Below are positions 5,514-6,738 of a stretch of DNA of 6,738 nucleotides, in pieces; position 1 is the stretch's first letter, and every line of letters starts with the position of its first letter. Both the position numbers and the translations under genes were made by a program. Below the pieces are notes generated by a model. That model ran no database searches. It saw only the letters and a program-made list of their open reading frames with translations, and was not told the origin of the DNA. Source of the stretch: CAZALT01 sp964485515 (lineage in GTDB: Bacteria; Actinomycetota; Acidimicrobiia; Acidimicrobiales; Acidimicrobilacustridaceae); contig CAZALT010000183.1 in the NCBI GenBank assembly GCA_964485515.1, positions 1 to 6,738 on the forward strand, given 5' to 3'.

Positions 5514-6368
5514 ATGACCGCGCAGATCCTCGACGGCGAAGCCCTGGCCACATCCATCAAGTCCTCTCTGGTCGGGCGCATCGAAGCGCTCGCGGAGCGG
5601 GGCATCACCCCCGGTCTGGGCACGGTGCTCGTCGGTGACGACGGCCCGTCGACCAACTACGTCGCCATGAAGCACCGCGACTGCGAGGCGTTGGGCATCG
5701 CGTCGCGCTCGGTGGCGCTGCCCGCCGATGCGACCCAGGACGATGTCGAGGCGGTCGTCGCCGATCTCAACGGGGATCCGTCCGTCGACGCCTACATCAT
5801 GCAGTACCCCTTCCCGAGCCACCTCGACTACGAGGACGCCCTGCTGAAGGTCGATCCCCGCAAGGACGCCGACGGGCTCCACCCCGTCAACCTGGGCAAG
5901 CTCGTGCAGGGCGTCGACGCACCCCTCGCCTGCACCCCGCACGGCATCGTCGCGCTGCTCGAGCACAACGGCATCGCCACCGCCGGCCGGCACGTCGTCA
6001 TCGTGGGACGGGGCCTCACCATCGGCCGTCCGCTGGCCAACCTGCTGACGCTCAAGACACGGGGAAACGCCGCGGTCACCGTCGTGCACACCGGTGTGGC
6101 CGACATCGGGGCCTACACCCGCCAGGCCGACATCGTCGTGGCGGCGGCAGGTTCGCCTGGTCTGATCACGGCCGACATGGTCAAGCCCGGAGCGGCGGTG
6201 GTCGCCGCGGGCGTGTCGTTCGAGGGCAAGAAGCTGCTGTCGGACGTGGCCGACGACGTGGCCGACGTCGCGGCGTGGCTGTCGCCCCGCATCGGCGGGG
6301 TCGGCCCCATGACCCGCGCCATGCTCCTGGCCAACACCGTCGATGCCGCCGAGCGCTCGTCGATGTGA
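5514..6368 (+). CDS. folD: Methylene-THF dehydrogenase / methenyl-THF cyclohydrolase
   Basis: FolD oxidises 5,10-methylene-THF with NADP+ to methenyl-THF and hydrolyses this to 10-formyl-THF, the donor used by PurN and PurH. Length is 284 residues, normal for the family. Visible motifs are GLGTVLVGDDGPSTNYVAMK (Y49 and the catalytic K53), IMQYPFPSHLD (Q97), KDADGLHPVNLGKL (D120), CTPHGIVALL, the dinucleotide-binding VIVGRGLTIGRPLANLL, RQADIVVAAAG, MVKPGAAVV, and GGVGPMTRAMLLANTV. The overall pattern is close to mycobacterial FolD. Several normally conserved positions differ: VQLPLP reads MQYPFP, the D of VVDVG is A231 (AAGVS), GDV reads SDV, and SPxPGGVGP reads SPRIGGVGP. Catalytic residues remain, so activity is expected. 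The start gives the typical MTAQILDGEALA terminus; the frame remains open upstream, but there is no homology there. Confidence 0.95.
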   Translation: MTAQILDGEALATSIKSSLVGRIEALAERGITPGLGTVLVGDDGPSTNYVAMKHRDCEALGIASRSVALPADATQDDVEAVVADLNGDPSVDAYIMQYPFPSHLDYEDALLKVDPRKDADGLHPVNLGKLVQGVDAPLACTPHGIVALLEHNGIATAGRHVVIVGRGLTIGRPLANLLTLKTRGNAAVTVVHTGVADIGAYTRQADIVVAAAGSPGLITADMVKPGAAVVAAGVSFEGKKLLSDVADDVADVAAWLSPRIGGVGPMTRAMLLANTVDAAERSSM

Positions 6369-6394
6369 AGTCGGGGCCATCTCCCGGCGTGTCC

Positions 6395-6400
6395 TAGCCT
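6395..6400 (+). promoter_or_regulatory. Candidate -10 element for leaderless metF
   Basis: TAGCCT fits TANNNT and ends 6 nt before the metF GTG. Its first three bases are also an in-frame TAG stop, which rules out any earlier metF start. It lies in the 38-bp gap after folD, so metF probably has its own promoter even if some transcripts read through from folD. Confidence 0.5.
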
Positions 6401-6406
6401 GTTGCG

Positions 6407-6738
6407 GTGACCCGCATCCGTGACCTGCTGGCCGAGGGCCCCACGATCTCGTTCGAATTCTTCCCGCCGAAGACCGACGAGGCCATGCGCGAGCTGGAGA
6501 AGACCCTCGGCGAGCTCGAGCCGCTCGATCCGTCGTTCGTGTCGGTGACCTACGGCGCCGGCGGGTCCACTCGCGAGCGCACCCGCGACATCGTCACGCA
6601 CATCGAGCGCGACACCACGATGACGGCGATGGCGCACCTCACCTGCATCGCCCACACCCGCGCCGACCTCACCGACATCGTCGAGGGCTACCGCGACGTC
6701 GGCATCGAGAACCTGCTCGCCCTCGGGGGCGATCCGCC
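6407..6738 (+). CDS. metF: 5,10-methylenetetrahydrofolate reductase, N-terminal part (runs off the window)
   Basis: MetF is a flavoprotein that reduces 5,10-methylene-THF to 5-methyl-THF for methionine synthesis, competing with FolD for substrate. Only the first 110 codons are present; the reading frame is open to the right edge. Visible motifs are ISFEFFPPKTDEAM with the catalytic Glu of FEFFPP, FVSVTYGAGGSTRERT, MAHLTC, and NLLALGGDPP, where most homologues have LRGD. The GTG start is fixed by an in-frame TAG four codons upstream and by the standard distance to SFEFFPP. The gene follows folD after 38 bp on the same strand. Truncation is due only to the window edge; nothing suggests a broken gene. 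Confidence 0.93.
   Translation, partial: MTRIRDLLAEGPTISFEFFPPKTDEAMRELEKTLGELEPLDPSFVSVTYGAGGSTRERTRDIVTHIERDTTMTAMAHLTCIAHTRADLTDIVEGYRDVGIENLLALGGDP

Overview
The window is about 6.7 kb of very GC-rich DNA with tightly packed genes, GTG as well as ATG starts, 4-bp stop/start overlaps and G/C-ended codons. The PurN, FolD and ECF sigma sequences look actinobacterial. The start-site style, with a TANNNT hexamer a few bases before the start codon and no Shine-Dalgarno, also fits Actinomycetota. My best guess is the class Acidimicrobiia or a relative, but this is an impression from protein style and was not checked against a database.

Layout, left to right. (1) At 21-620 lies an ECF sigma factor gene, overlapped by 4 bp (ATGA) by a gene for a single-pass membrane protein (617-2374), probably its anti-sigma or sensor partner. 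The outer part of that protein seems to hold two copies of a DUF4367-like module and a C-terminal domain resembling the extracellular domain of FtsX, framed by the only two extracytoplasmic cysteines. (2) A 15-bp tandem repeat starts at the base after its stop codon (2375-2430). (3) purN (2490-3053) and purH (3050-4627) overlap by 4 bp (GTGA). (4) The gap between convergent genes holds a 13-bp perfect inverted repeat and a 14-bp tandem repeat; the last repeat copy contains the stop codon of the facing gene. (5) On the minus strand, 4724-5431 encodes a proline-rich, single-pass membrane protein with four extracytoplasmic cysteines and no recognised function. (6) An 82-bp divergent spacer with a 10-bp direct repeat leads into folD (5514-6368). 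metF starts at 6407 and runs off the window.

The metabolic genes share one theme, tetrahydrofolate one-carbon units. FolD interconverts 5,10-methylene-THF and 10-formyl-THF, PurN and PurH spend 10-formyl-THF in purine synthesis, and MetF commits methylene-THF to 5-methyl-THF for methionine. purN, folD and metF each have a TANNNT hexamer ending 6-7 bases before the start codon, so leaderless transcription is the simplest reading. The sigma/partner pair and the purN-purH pair look translationally coupled instead.

Most of the window is ordinary housekeeping content. The best lead for something little described is the sigma factor and its partner with the FtsX-like outer domain. No tRNA, rRNA, CRISPR array, transposase or phage gene was seen, and no gene-free stretch exceeds 300 bases.
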